64,000 nucleotides of DNA from Pleodorina starrii (Eukaryota; Chlorophyta; Chlorophyceae; Chlamydomonadales; Volvocaceae). Shown here piece by piece: positions 1-12,636 of this stretch. Every line of letters begins with the position of its first letter. The stretch's first letter is position 1. Below the pieces are notes generated by a model. The model had not been told where the DNA came from. It saw only the letters and a program-made list of their open reading frames with translations, and ran no database searches. The position numbers were made by a program, and so were the translations under genes. The stretch lies in the NCBI GenBank assembly GCA_030267565.1, contig BRXU01000006.1, positions 4,948,001 through 5,012,000 of the forward strand, written 5' to 3'.

Positions 1-30
1 GTGGTTGGTTGTTGTTGGTTGGTTAGTTGT

Positions 31-3000
31 CTAGATGGTCATGCCGGAGGGCATCCCCGAGGCCGACATGCCGCCCGGCATCTCCGACGGCTTCGACTTC
101 TCCACCATGACAGCCTGCAGGGAGGTGGGAGGGGAGGGGAGGGGAGGGGGGGGAGCAAAGGGAGGAGTACGAGGCCGCACCGGAAGGGGGGAAAGCAACC
201 TAGTCCATCGGACCAGGCTGGCTGGCTCGCTGGCGCATGCTGACGTAGCAGCCACATTGCTGTTCTGCGAAATGCTGCTTCACCGTCTTCCGGGTCCCCC
301 ATCTTCTTTCCTCCGCCTCCTCCTTCCTCAACCTCTCCGCCCCGCCTCTCATTCACTCCACTGCAGCACTGCAGCTCTTACGTTGAAACCGGACTTTTTC
401 ACCTTGACCCGACAAAGGCACATCAAAACCAACAACATATATACAACCTATGTACACCGACCGACGTTTGACACCCTTCACCACTCGCGCCCTCGCCCAC
501 CCGACCCAGCCCACCCACCCACCCAACCCAGCCAGCCCACCCACCTGTGTGGTGAGCATGATGCCGGCAATCGACACCGAGTTGAGCAGTCCGTTGCGGG
601 TGACCTTGGCGGGGTCAATCACTCCCGCATCCAGCAGGTTCTCCACCTTGTCGATCATGGCGTTGTAGCCCACCTCGAAGGGCTTGCCCAGCAGCCGCTG
701 CACCACCACCTCGCCCTCCACACCCGCGTTGTCGGCGATGAGGCGGCAGGGGGCGCGCAGGCTCTTCATCACGATATCGGCACCCAGGCGCTCCTCCGGG
801 TCAGTCAGGGTCTCCTTGAAGGCGGGGACCAGCTCGGAGCTGAGAGGAGGAGAGGGGAAGGGAGGGGGCGGGAGGGGGGGCGGGAGGGGGCGGGAGTTGG
901 GTTCGGTGCCAGACAGCGGCCCTCTGGTAAAGTGGCGCATCCGCACCAGCACGGTACAACAAGGCATGGCATCAGCCAGCCGCCGCAGCGCCGTGCAACA
1001 AGACACCAACGCACTCCCCCTCTCTCCTCCCAGTGCAAGTCTCCGTCTCTGTCCCAGTCCCCGCTCTACGGCCCCCACAGCCCCACAGCGGTCTACTCAC
1101 AGGTGCAGCAGCGCCGCGCCACCCCCCGGCACGATGCCCTCCTCCACGGCGGCGAAGGTGGCGTTCTTGGCGTCCTCAATTCGCAGCTTGCGGTCCTCCA
1201 GCTCAGCCTCGGTGGCGGCACCCACCTGAGGGCGGGGGGAGGGCGGGAGAGGGAGGGAGGGGGAGGGAAAGGGAGGGACAGAGGGATTTGTAAGAGGGGG
1301 CGAAAGGGGTGTGGGTGAACGGAGCGGACGAGCAATACACAACAATCACACAAACGCCTCGGTGGCGGCACCCACCTTGATGACCGCCACACCGCCGCTC
1401 AGCTTGGCAATGCGCTCCGAAAGCTTCTCAGTGTCGTACACGCTGTCCGTCTCCGCCAGCTCCTTCTTCAGCTGCGCGATGCGCATCTCAATCTCCTCCC
1501 GGCTGGCGGCGTCGGCAATCATGGTGGTGCTGTTGTTGGCCACCGTCACCTTGCGAGCCACACCCAGCTGCTCAACCACCGCCGACTCCACCTTCATGCC
1601 CAGGTCCTTGGCAATGAACTCGGCACCCGTGACGATGGCAATGTCCTGCAGCAGGGCCTTGCGCCGCTCTCCGAAACCAGGGGCCTTGATGGCGGCGACG
1701 TTCAGGACGCCGCGCAGCTTGTTCACAACCAGGGTGGCCAGAGCCTCACCTGGGGGGGGGGGGCGCCAGAATGAGGGGGTCATGAAGAGAGGGGATACGG
1801 TACGCGTGTCGGAGTTGGAAGGGGGCTGTCTGGGGGATGGAAGGGCGGTGTACTGGGTGCTGGCCTGGAATTGGGTTGGGGGTGTTGGATTGGGAGTGGA
1901 TGGGCGATTGGGGCGCGCCTCCCGGGGGGGGATGGAAACGGTCACTCGCCTACAAAGAACTCAACAAATTAGCCCCAATTAGGACAAGCCCCCTCCAGTC
2001 CTCCTCCCCCGCCCCCTTCCCCCTTCCGCTCCTCCCTCCCTCACCGGTGACATCCTCCGCAATGATGAGCAGCGGCTGGTTGAGGCGAGTCACCTGCTCC
2101 AGAATGGGGATGATGTCGCGAATAGACTCGATCTGCAACCCACATAAGAGTCAGGAGTCAGGACGGAGGGGGTCAGTGGGTCGGTCGGTCGGTCGGGTTC
2201 ATCAGTTGAGGTAAGAGTCATGAGCATGGGGCCGCCGCATTGGGGGCGCGCCCGCCTGTCGTACAGTCGTACCTTCTGGTCGGTGACGAGCACGCGGCAG
2301 TTGTCGTACTCGACCAGCAGGCGCTCCTGGTTGGTCACAAACTGCGGCGAGATGTATCCGCGGTCAATCTCCATGCCCTCCTGCACCTCCACCACCGTCT
2401 CAGTCGAGTTGGACGTCTCGATCGACAGCACACCGTTCGAGCCAACCTGCGATTACGATACGGCATTGTACGGCATGACATTGGGCGGATCGCGTCATCA
2501 TTGCGATGGTGTGACTTGAGTTGCCTTGCATTTGTTCCTTCATTCCCTGGGAAGGGAAGGCTGCTGTTGCTCATTCAGAAACATTTATTTTAGAGCTCCC
2601 GCTGCCGCTGCCTCCCCAACACGTCTTCGACCCCCTCACGCCACACATACACATACGGCCCCACACGCACCTTGTCCAGGGCATCGGCAATCATGGTGCC
2701 AATGAAGTCATCGTTACCGGCCGAGATGGCGGCAATGTTCTGTGGGGGGAGAGGCGGGAGGCGGAGGGAGGGGCGGAGAGGAAAGGGAGAGGGGAGGATG
2801 AGGGTAAGGGACGGCAGGGTTGGGGTTCAGGGCCCTATGTGGCTTCCAGCCTCCCCACTCGGCGGGCCGACGGACGGCTAACCCGCGGAATGGTGCGAAC
2901 CCAAAAAGACACCGACATACCCCCCATACACACACCCAACACCCCTATTGTGTGTTGTGTTATTCTGCGCCCTTCCCCTCTGCCTCTCTGCCCCCCCTGC

Positions 3001-5940
3001 GGCTCCCGTATCCGCTCCTCACTCACCTTGATGTCCTCGCGGCCCTTGACCGGCTTGGCGTTCTCCCTCAGTCGCCCCACCAGGTACTCGGCGGTGCGGT
3101 CCAGACCGCGCTTCACAGCAATGGGGTTGGCGCCGGCAGTAACAGCCTGTAAGGGGGGGTGGGAAGAGGAAGAGGGGGTATCCACGGATAAGCGAAGGAC
3201 GGAGGATGGGAGGGTGGAGGGGGGGAGGAGGGGGGCACGGGTAAGAGGTAGAGGAGAGCGATTCCGGGTCGCCCAGTGCACCACACCGCCCTTCACTGCA
3301 CTGCCACCGTAAGGTCTCGAGGATCGCCACAACGAGCCCTCCCCAAACCCACAAGTGACCCAGGGGTCACCCAGTGTAGTCCGCGGTCCTCGGGCATCAA
3401 AATGGGGACGCTGCTGCGGGGGCTGCTGTGCCCCTCTTCCCCCCACTCTCTCCCCGCAGGTCTGACACTGGCGCCGGCACTGGTTCTGGAGCTGGGACGA
3501 GCCACCACCACGACGGCACCCTTCCGCTCTGATAGCGATTGACGCCGACGCCCCTCGAGCAGTCGTAACCGCAATCGCAGTCGCAGCCGCCGCAGCGACC
3601 TTTCCTCCGTAGCTCGTAAGCAAAGATACTGACACTGGTGCTGACACTGGTACTCCTGATATTCCTGATTCTGTTTGATGCCGCTGCGATTCATGCTGTG
3701 GCTGCTGCGCCCCGTCGTTCAAGCTGCGCCCCGCACATCGATGCGGCTGACAGGACACACAACTGGAGGATGACTCCGGCAGCACCAGCGGCGGCAGCGG
3801 CAGCCCTCCCCCCTGCCCCTCGCTGTGGCTGCCGCCGCCGCCTCCGACCGCTCCCCTGCGCCCTCCGCGCCTCCTCCTCGCCCCAGCGCGCGCCTACACA
3901 TCCGCTTCCGGGCCGCCGCCAGCGGCTGTCGGCCTCCCCTTCCCCCTTCCCCCCGGGGGCTGAACCGGGGTGGCGCTGCAGCGAGGGGCCGAAGCTCCCG
4001 TCGTCAGCACTCCACATCCCACCAGCTGAATCCAGATCCAGTTAGATCCAGATCCAGCTAGATCCAGTCATCTGCCAGTTCCAGAGGAGCCCGTGGTATG
4101 CTTGTTCAGCTGCTGCTGCTTTTCTTGCCACCGCCCGCTGCAATCGCTGCTCCCCCACTGGGAAGCAGCCGTCTCGCAGGCAGCCGCCGCCGCTGCCGGT
4201 GCTTCTGACTCTGGCAGCAACGGCCGCAGCTGCAGTCGAAGAAGCGGCCGGTCACACGCCCTCTCCCTCTCCAAGCGGTTACCACTGAGCCGCTTCTTCT
4301 CCTCTTCAAACGTCTACCACTTCCGTGTCCCCTCTTGTCCCGATTCCCCCGCCGCTGCCGCTGTCACCAACCCTGCACCTCGCAACCCTCACACCGATAT
4401 CCCGCTCCCGCAGATACCCACACCCCTCCTTCCCTCCAGACACACAGTCGCAGGCCCCCACACAGATGCCCGCACGCCCCCACCTGCAGACCGAAGTGGA
4501 TCATCTCCCGGGCCAGGACGGAGGCGGTGGTGGTGCCATCGCCAGCGGCGTCGTTGGTGCGTCCGGCCACCTGGTGGGGAGGGCAGTCAGCAGGGGGGAC
4601 AGGCAGTCGGCAGGAGGGGCGCGGACCGAGGTGATATTGGATTGGGCGGCGCTGACGGCTGTGGCGGGGAGGGAAAGGCCAAACAGACGTCTCCGGAACG
4701 AAGATTCGTTTGACGATCTGCAAAATGCCGCCAAGAGAGGCAAAACAGACGCCTCCGGACAGTGTGGGGTCATCCACCTCAAATGCAACAAGGTAAGCCA
4801 GCTCACTCAAGGGGCTAGTTGCCGGGCCGAACGGAAGGTTCGGGTCCTGACACGGATATGTTTGTGCGATGACTCTAGGGCCATGCGTTCCGAGTGCCAG
4901 ACATCCGGTATTCTTCAACAGCGCCTGCTACAACGTAGCCCGCAAACTGGTTTCATAACCAGCGACACGGCTTGGAATGTGTTCCCCGGGCATTTCGAGG
5001 CAACGGTTTCTGTTTTTTGTCGTACATTAAGGGCACAATCCCCACCGCAAATGCTTCGTGCCAAAGCACCCTTGAACACACGTTTGAATGATCTCCAGAG
5101 TGCCCATGTAACATTACATTGTGAAATGGCGTCTGCGGGGGCTCGAGTGCTGCTGTCCCGAACCCCCACCACCAAACGTCCCCGGGGAAGCCCGTGAAAC
5201 CACGCCGTGACGCCGGGAGATAAGGCATTCCAAACAATCGAAACGCCTACCTCCTTAATGAGCTGCGCACCAGCGTTCTCAACGGGGTCCTTCAGCTCAA
5301 TAGCGCGAGCAATGGAGACGCCATCGTTAATGACCTGGGGCACGCCAAACTTCTGCTCCAGCACCACGTTGCGGCCTGTTTTACGAGAACGAGGCGAATG
5401 GTGCTCAGGAGATCGGGCGACTTCAGCGAACCGGGTCTTGGCGGCGCAACGACAAGTCTTTCGAGAAGCAAGCCCCGATAAAAGGCAAAATGAGGGGTCA
5501 ATTATGCCGTTCAATAATTTGTTTACATAATACTGCATGAAGTTGGCTTACCGCGCGGGCCCAGCGTTACACCGACAGCATCGGCAACCTTGTTGATACC
5601 AATCTGCAGCTTCCTGCGCGACTCCTGGTCGAACACAATCTCCTTGGCCTCAGCGGCACGAATAACCTACGAAATTGCGGGCGTCGGCGTTAGCCCAACG
5701 GATGAGGATAATGGTGGTGGCTTTGCGGTTCAGCCGCAACCGTCTCTCGCCACTATCTCTCTTACCAGGCGGCGCGCCGAGCGGACCGGCCGCGACTGGA
5801 AGGGACGGCCCGCAGCCTGGCCACGAGTGCCCTGCAATGCAAGCGGCAGCAGGAGCTGTGAGCCTTCGCTAAACGCCTCGGTGCCACATTTCGCGTCGCC
5901 GGCTGACTCTCCGCACCTGAGCAACCTGGGTCTGCGCCAT
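31..5940 (-). CDS. CPN60B: Chaperonin-60 beta, chloroplast (13 exons, 581 aa)
   Basis: Type I (GroEL-type) chaperonin beta subunit. It forms the chloroplast Cpn60 double ring with Cpn60-alpha and folds imported stromal proteins, including Rubisco large subunit. Exons on the minus strand: 5917-5940, 5766-5831, 5552-5666, 5251-5375, 4484-4570, 3027-3146, 2671-2739, 2273-2446, 2045-2132, 1376-1749, 1101-1225, 545-839, 31-114. All junctions keep phase and sum to 1,746 nt. The first two exons make a basic, Arg/Ser-rich transit peptide of about 30 residues that joins [20 protein letters not shown], the usual start of the mature plastid protein. The ATP-site motif [21 protein letters not shown] and the C-terminal GGM/GMPSGM tail are present, and length matches the family. 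Introns after exon 4 (about 680 bp) and exon 5 (about 1.34 kb) are much longer than the rest. The product is certain; the two 5' mini-exons are the least certain part. Confidence 0.96.
3147..4483 (-). other. Long CPN60B intron with GATCCA-type simple repeats
   Basis: This 1.34-kb intron separates the exon ending in HFGLQ from the exon starting AVTAGANP. It holds GC-rich filler, a copy of the GACCC-NN-GGGTC palindrome at 3357-3368 and a short imperfect (A)GATCCA repeat at about 4021-4068. Several long open frames occur on both strands but none has a recognisable domain. I see no mobile-element ends. Confidence 0.6.
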
Positions 5941-7265
5941 TGTATCAAGTTTTGTCGCGTAACGACAAATTAGGCAGCAGCTGTACAGTGTGGAGGGACG
6001 AGTGCTGTGCCTGTGCAAGAAGACCGAGTGTTGTCTTCGGGGGCCTTATTCCTGCTTCTAGAGACTCTCAACACTCTAGACGCTCGAGGTGCTTCGCCCT
6101 ACTACTGACCATCACGATAACTTTCAAATGCAATCGGGAGTCATAGGAAATGCTGGGTATGTGTTCTGGCGTGCACGCCATTGGAGCCGTTTGCTTGCTC
6201 GTCGAAAAAGAGGCGTCGCGCTCGAGCCCATCGCCTGCGTCTTGCCTTTCTACAAAATCCTTTGCACGGAAACGTATCCGATGCCCATGTATCGTCTATG
6301 GATGAGTGCTTTGAAGCTGATTCCGGTGTTTATTGAGGAATGTTGCGGATGAATAATTCTTTTGCCGCTGCTGCTAAACGCTAAAGCCTCGCGACAAGGT
6401 CTTCAATCAGCGTCAAGTAAAACGCAAAGAATAATCTAAGATATCGAAATGCGATAAGGGGCCGAGGCACCCTGCGTTCCGACATGCCGTGCGTCCCGAG
6501 ACCCTGTAAGCGCCAACCTGCGCTAAGTGCGTCTTAGCGTCGAGATGCTTGAAATCTTATCAAGTAAGAATCCACATTGAGAGAATGTCAGCGGCGTTCT
6601 GGCCTGGTTCCGACCTGCCCCAGCCCCGGCCAGCTCCGACCGACCACTGGCGCCCCCGACCACCAACGTCAAACGTTACTTGCTTGTTGCGATTCGCTTG
6701 TGAGGCATCCGAAGGGGCCCGATTGACCGCGTCTCATTCGGTTGCAAAAATCCATCCTGGACGGTGTCGCAGTTGAGATCCCCGCACAACGAGCAGCAGG
6801 CAGGATTTCTCACGCGCGGAAATTGTCGGCCCGTGCTCCCCACCATGTCCACCTGCCCGACCTTCTCGCCGCTTGCCCAGAAACGCCCCGATGCCCCATG
6901 TTGCGCTGCGGTGGCCGAAAGCAAGAAAGAGCGCGAGAGAAAGAGACGTTCAGCCCCTTCAGCCCCTTCAGCCCTGCACTGCTTCCTGCAGCCTCCTGCA
7001 GCCCCCTCACCCCTCCTCACCCTCCCAGCAAGGCCATCACTGCACGGCAGCCCTCACACACTCGCCCATTTGGCATCCCCTCCTTCGCTGCCGCTGCCAT
7101 TAATGTAAGGCTGGCGGTGGGGTAATGCAAACCAAGGCGGCGTGCACGGTAACAAACACCAACAATGACCACAAATGATCCTCCTCCAGGTCTGCGGGAA
7201 CACGACGATCAACATCCATCGGTCCACTGTTTCATACATTCGTTCACACTTCATGTCACACGCAC
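5941..7265. other. Intergenic: CPN60B upstream region and 3' flank of the esterase gene
   Basis: About 1.3 kb between the CPN60B start codon and the stop of the next minus-strand gene. It is less GC-rich than the genes, notably at about 6340-6560. It should contain the CPN60B promoter and the esterase 3' UTR. I see no coding exon, no RNA gene and no clear TATA box. Direct repeats of CAGCCCCTT lie at about 6950-6975. Confidence 0.5.
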
Positions 7266-9436
7266 TTAGCGGCACAGGATGTTTAGCAACAGGTCGTTAA
7301 ACTGTTCGTACATAAACTGCAGGAAGTGCACGCTGCCGTACATCCACGTGGTCACCAGCCGCTGATCAACCGCCGCCATGCTGACGCCGCGGGCGTCGTA
7401 CACCGTGCACACGCCGGTGGCAGCGCAGTACGATGCAATCTCCCCCTCGGCGGCGTCCGTGGCGTTGCGGTACTCCACGATGGGTGTCGTACAGCTCCTC
7501 CACACCAGTCGTACGGCACGCGGCAGCCGCTGCGCCGCCGCCGCCAGCGACTGCGTCACGTCGTTGACGAGCGCCGCGGCCCAGGCCGCCCCCGCAGCCC
7601 CTGCCGCCGCCGCCGGCGGCAGCGGCTCCGCCGCCAGCTTGGCGGCGGCTTCGCCGCCGCCGCCGCCGCCGGCGTCGCCGGCTTCAGGATTGTACGCTCC
7701 GTGGTAGTGTGCGCACACGTTTATGATGATGTGGGAGTAGTCCCGCCTCTGCGCCAGAGCCCAGTCCAGGGCCCGCTCCATTGCCCTGGGCCCTCCGGTG
7801 TTGAGGTTGTAGTAATGGACGTGCACCCCGCTCCCGCTCCCGCTCCCGGTGTGGGTGTGGGTGTGGGTGTGGGCTGCTCGGCCGCCGCGCGGCTGTCCCC
7901 CCCGGGTGGAGCAGCAGGCAAGTGGAGTGAGCGGGAGTGTCAGACAGCGAAGCAGCGGGGCACAGCGAACAACGAGACACCGCGGACCGCGCCACCTCCC
8001 AGGTGCAACAGGTCAGGTAATACGGGTCCGGGACTGGGAGGCAGGAAAGAAACAACCGGCCCAGAGGAGGCCCAGAGAAGGGACCAGGTCGGGTCGAGTC
8101 GACTGAAGGGGAACGGGTGGGGGCCGGAAACGGGGACGGAGCTGTGCCCCCAGCCTTCAACACCAGCACCAGCACCACCACCAGGGCCCAAATGTAGAAA
8201 GAGAAGGTAACCCATGACACCCGAGGGGGTGAGGGGGTGAGGGTTACCCGACGCGCAGACACACCTTGGTGGCCGCGTTGGGCCGTGAGGCGGCGGCGGC
8301 GGCGCCTAGCTGCGGTTGCGGTTGCAGGTGCAGGTGGGCTTGCTCCCAGTGCTTCGTGCGCGAGTGGTTGACGTGCAGCGCACCACCCAGGGGGTCGTGC
8401 GCCCGGACCTGCGGGACAGGGTAACGATGTATGAGCCGCAGCGGGGGGACCTCCGGTCTCGGCAGGGCCCGTGTCGCCATTTGGCACGCTTCCTGTCGTG
8501 CCGTATGGGGTACGGCATGCACCGTACCTCTTGTACGGCATTGTGCCACAGCTTGTCGAACTTGTTGCCGCCGGGCGTCGCGGGGTCCTGGCTGTTGGCA
8601 TTGGACAGGCTGCCGCGGCCGTCGAAGGGGTGCTGGTACACACCCGCCGACAAGAAATGCGCCAGAGAGAGAAACTGGTAGCGGCTCACGCTGTCGCCTG
8701 CGGCAAGGCACCGGCAGGGCACCGAATGACAGCGTCCGGCAGCATGGCGCTGGGGTACATGAAGCGGTGCGCCCGCACCCGCGCCCGCACCCGCACCCGC
8801 GCCCGCGCCCGCAGCGAGCGCTGTCCGTTGGTTATTTGGCGACGGCCGTGGTGTGGTCGTCGGCGTCGGCCTCCCTGGAGCCCACTGGAACACACCACAA
8901 CAGCAACCCGGTGCGCACCCGTCCTCCGGCGCCCTCCGGTGATTCTTTTGGCTGCACTGTGGAACGGTTCATCCTTGGAGGGGCGCAAGCCTGTGCCCCC
9001 CCAAATGATCCTCCCCAACCCCCAACCCACCGATGAACAGGATGGGTCCCAACCTCGCGAGGCAAGTCCGCGCCTCCGCCGCCGACAGGCGGCGCAATAC
9101 GCAGGCATCGGGCTCGTAAGAGTAGTGGCCGGTGTTCCAATCGAAGTAGATGTGCCCGGCCGTTGGCGTCGAAAACTTGAGCTTTCCGCAGCGCGGCCGC
9201 TCCGCCAGCGGCTCTAAGGAGCAGCGAACGGCGTCGGGTTCCGCGGCAACGTGGGATCCGTTGTGTGGGTCTGGGTCTTCGTAGCGTGGAGCGCGGCTGT
9301 AGAGCGGCTGGCTGTTGCTCGCCGCGAATTCCGGCGTAGTCGGCTGGCAATCCAGAGTATTTTTAGGATGAGCAAGTCGGGCGCTGATAGTTATTAGGGC
9401 CAGCGCCAAGGCGGCAAGTTTGTCCTTGAAGGGCAT
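7266..9436 (-). CDS. Secreted PC-esterase / GDS-motif (TBL/PMR5- or CAS1-like) protein (4 exons, 448 aa)
   Basis: Predicted exons on the minus strand: 9031-9436, 8528-8697, 8265-8408, 7266-7892 (1,347 nt, phases consistent). The N-terminus MPFKDKLAALALALITISA is a typical signal peptide. The first intron splits the glycine of the sequence FIGDSVSRYQFLSLAHFL (about residue 136). This is the nucleophile block of the PC-esterase/GDS family, whose members in plants acetylate or de-acetylate cell-wall polysaccharides. Further family-like features are WEQAHLH, VHYYNLNTGG, HIIINVCAHYH and the C-terminal WMYGSVHFLQFMYEQFNDLLL. Known members end with a D-x-x-H pair; here the residue three before the His is Gly, so the catalytic Asp may be lost or lie elsewhere. 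A Gly/Ala-rich insert sits at about residues 285-320. The start of exon 4 is in low-complexity His-Thr repeats and is the weakest boundary. The substrate cannot be told from sequence. Confidence 0.72.
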
Positions 9437-9546
9437 AGGTTTGGGATCCGCGCGCGGCGTGAGGGGACATCCGGTGGATAAAAAGAGAACCGGCGCGACA
9501 GCGTACTTATTAAAATGCTATTCTGAATGTGCGTTTGATTGAGTAA

Positions 9547-10968
9547 TGACTTTCAAATCTGCAACATAGCGCGCGAGCTCGAAGAGTGCTATATCACGCA
9601 CGGCCTTGATGTCCTATGCTTGTTTAATGCAATCCCGTGCTACGCGTATTTGCTCAGAGAATTGTGTGGTCAAGTCCATTGATGAATAGCTGCCTAAGTG
9701 ACCAAAGCTGCTGGGGCACATATAACGAACCGATACAAGGCCAGGCAGTAATGTGAATACCTTTTATGATAAGTGCGCGGGAACAGCGCTGGAGGATGCG
9801 TGCCGTACTATTTTCCAAAATAGTACGACCTACAAGCGCACCGGTCCCTCACCACGGTCGGCAGCTCGGCACTCCCGAATGAGTTTCGCTGCCGGCTAGT
9901 TCTGCATAAAGTCAACATGGATCTTGACAAGGCACTGCTGCTTCTCGACAAGACACAGTGGTCGGTCAGGCCGAGCTTCCGAGAGCCATGCCGACGCCGC
10001 GCAGGGCCGGCTGCTGTCGCAGCCGCTCGCCGACGCCGCACAACTTTAGTACAATCAATATGCAAACAATGAGCGCGATGAGACCGCCATCGAGGGCTTG
10101 GCGTACTCTGAGAACGAGCTCTCGCGCGATGAGGCCGACCTCGGCGCGTCGGGTTCCATTATGGGCAACGACGCTCGCAGGCTTCGTCCTAAGGGTTTAA
10201 CATCGTGCTGGAGTGATATGACATGTGCGCTTTGACGTTACCGCCTCAAAACATAGTGTGTACGGACCTCGCGCCAACAGAGATAACGTCCCCAAAACAG
10301 GCCATGTAAATCGGGATCCGTTTGTGCCTGCCACTTTACATGTAAACGTGAGGTATCGTAACGTGTCATGTAAATTGGCTATAAGCTCACGTCCTTTACG
10401 TCACGCCTGTTGCGCCCTTTACTTCCGAAAGGGAAGGGGGCAGCTAGCAACACATCCATCCGTTGGTCGTGCGCAGCAGTCGATCCACTTGTCTGGATGG
10501 TCCAGCTTAGTAATCTGTGTACGGCATTTCGTTTAAAGTTACAATTCGGTGATAGATGATGACGCGATACTCAGCATGACACGTGGGAGCCTTGATTCCG
10601 GACACATGCTTGGCTTGAGCATAGTGCATAGGAACAGTGCTCTGCTGCAGCTGCGCTTGTGCGGAGTTGCCCTTCGCCATGTAGTATGTTTGGCGAGAAG
10701 TTCGCAGTGGGAACGCGATGGAGATCGCCGACGATACCAAGTGTATGACATAACTGAACGATTGGTCTTGAAGGAAATCAAAACTATGCTAAAATGAGGT
10801 TGTACTGGCTGTAACGGGGCGAGGGTCAACGTTTGGTCAATTACATCCCCCCCCCCCTGGGGCCACGTTAGACTTTTTGGCCACGTAACGTGTAACGGAC
10901 CCGTTACCCCATGCGAACTGACCACGTTTCCTGTAAAGTGATAACGTAACGTGTCAAGTAAATCCAGC
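9547..10968. mobile_element. TIR element, copy 1, rearranged (left arm inverted)
   Basis: Two blocks match the better-preserved copy at 38004-39159. Block 9547-10382 matches that copy's left arm in reverse orientation and ends with a TIR sequence (..GTGTCATGTAAAT, about 10359-10375). Block 10543-10968 matches its right arm in the forward orientation and ends with GTGTCAAGTAAATCCAGC. About 160 bp of unmatched sequence lies between the blocks. The left arm includes a 22-bp palindrome with arms GTACTATTTT near 9816-9837, also found in copy 2. Subterminal copies of ACGTGTAACGG and AACGTAACGTG are frequent. No intact transposase is seen. The superfamily is not assigned. Confidence 0.75.
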
Positions 10969-12636
10969 GTTACGAGGGCTTACGTCTCGAACCCCGCTCT
11001 GACGGCCCTCCCCGCCCTGAGCGAAAGGCTGTGCCCTCTCTGCCCCCGCTTTGCTCACGTCTGCTCGCCCTAGCGGGTCCGAGGTCAACGCCGTCCCGGC
11101 AGCGGACCTTTTGCGGAACAGCTGTGATTGCCCCTCAGCACTCTGTACTGGCCTTGTTAGTCACGGCTGTGAACGATCTTTGCGGCCGCGGAGGGCATTT
11201 GGTGCTGAGGCCTTGCAGTCGGCCCACACGCCTTTCAAGGGGAACACTGCACTGCGCCAATACTGGGCTTGGGCCGAGACAAACTGAAACAGGAGTGGTG
11301 CGGGTGAAAGGCGGACGTTGCGTACACGCGGCGGCAGTGTCAAGCGATGTCGCCAGACACGCTGGCTTCACATAGTTGCTCCGGAGTCCGGACATATGCG
11401 CCCCCGACCAGTACCCCTGGCGATCACCTGCCTCTGTTGGGCTTTCCTTGCCCTAGTTGCTTTCTGCGCCACGCTAGGGCCAGTTGAGTAGCTGTCCCTA
11501 GTTTCGGGCCGGACCCCTGCTTAGTAGCACCCAGTGGTACTGCCACCCCGGTGGAGCTGGTGCGAGTGCTGGTGCTGGTGCGTATCCCACCAGAAACAGA
11601 AGTAGACGAGCCGTCCCCGTCCTGGCAGCGTCCTGCTCTGACGACACCGTATGTGTCGGAGGGGGGCCATGGAGGGAAAACGTCGCATCGTTATGGGTTT
11701 GCTGCGTTTTGGGTTCTTGGGTTGGGAAGAGGCTGTGTGGAAATAAAGGTGCCACAGGGTAGGTGTGCGGTGTGTAACGCTATGGGGGAGGGATCACAGG
11801 GACGGTCCAGTGATTTTCATGCGTAGGGGTCTAACGATTGCAACTGTTGCCGCAGGTGCTTTCGCAAAGCAGAGGAGTGGGCAGATAGATGAATAGGGGA
11901 CGACACATGTGGACACTGCGTCCTGTGAACAGACGTAACCAGACCTTGACAGGCGCGGTTGCGGGACGCTGGGTTTTGTGGGATTGCGCAGGGTTACTTC
12001 TTGTCAGTCAGTTCCAATGAAAAGAAAAGTCTTTTTGTAAACGATAGCTCCTGCCGCTTTCGTAAATTGACGCCCTTCCCCATCGGCCTGAAGCCGCGAC
12101 AGGTCGAGAGAAGTTCGCTCGCCGATGGAGCTGCCCGCAGCCAGAGCAGCAAACTCCATAACAAAAACCACACTAAGGATGCGCATGGATCGTCGTGTTT
12201 CTGACGTTGCGCAGAGGTAATTTTGCCCACTGCTTTGTCGCGGGTTCTTACCTGCGCCACGACCCACTTTTTACTTCGTTAAGAGTCAAGCTGCAGCTGC
12301 ACCGCGTTTGAAGGTATGTTAAGTGCGCGTATGACTGGGATATGCGTTTTGGTCGTTTCAATCTGCATTGGGGCATGCGTGCATGCATGGGGAATTGTCC
12401 GACAAAGCCAACGGGCTTGCCTCAAATTCCGCGCCGACCGCAGTTTTTCAGGCTAATTTGTTTTGCCAATTGCCGGCATTTTAGTGTACTCGTTTCCCAC
12501 GCCTCGAAGACGAACCTTGCCGCCTTGACAGTTTGAACAACTCTGCGGTTGCGCCGTTCCTCCCCCTGCGCCTGCTCCAAGTACTGCCGTTTCCTGAACT
12601 TGTAGAAGACTGAGTTCTTGGAAGCATGTATCCGCG
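10969..12636. other. Intergenic: upstream of the ARM-BTB gene
   Basis: About 1.67 kb between the TIR element and the ARM-BTB start codon. It must hold that gene's promoter and 5' UTR. I find no convincing exon; the open frames here are short and without domain-like composition. A short upstream ATG at 12625, with four codons before a stop, precedes the chosen start and could act as a minimal upstream ORF. Confidence 0.45.

Noticed and set aside
35..1318. 427-codon plus-strand frame
   Set aside because: Antisense to CPN60B exons; composition is typical of a GC-biased shadow frame.
4676..4760. Two approximately 22-bp copies of a CAAACAGACG-CTCCGGA-like sequence in a CPN60B intron as transposon ends
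   Set aside because: They are direct, only 63 bp apart and imperfect, with nothing element-like between them; a local duplication is the simpler reading.
6045..6085. TTCTAGAG-like sequence upstream of CPN60B as a heat-shock element
   Set aside because: The 5-bp spacing of GAA/TTC units breaks down after one and a half units; not convincing despite the attractive biology.
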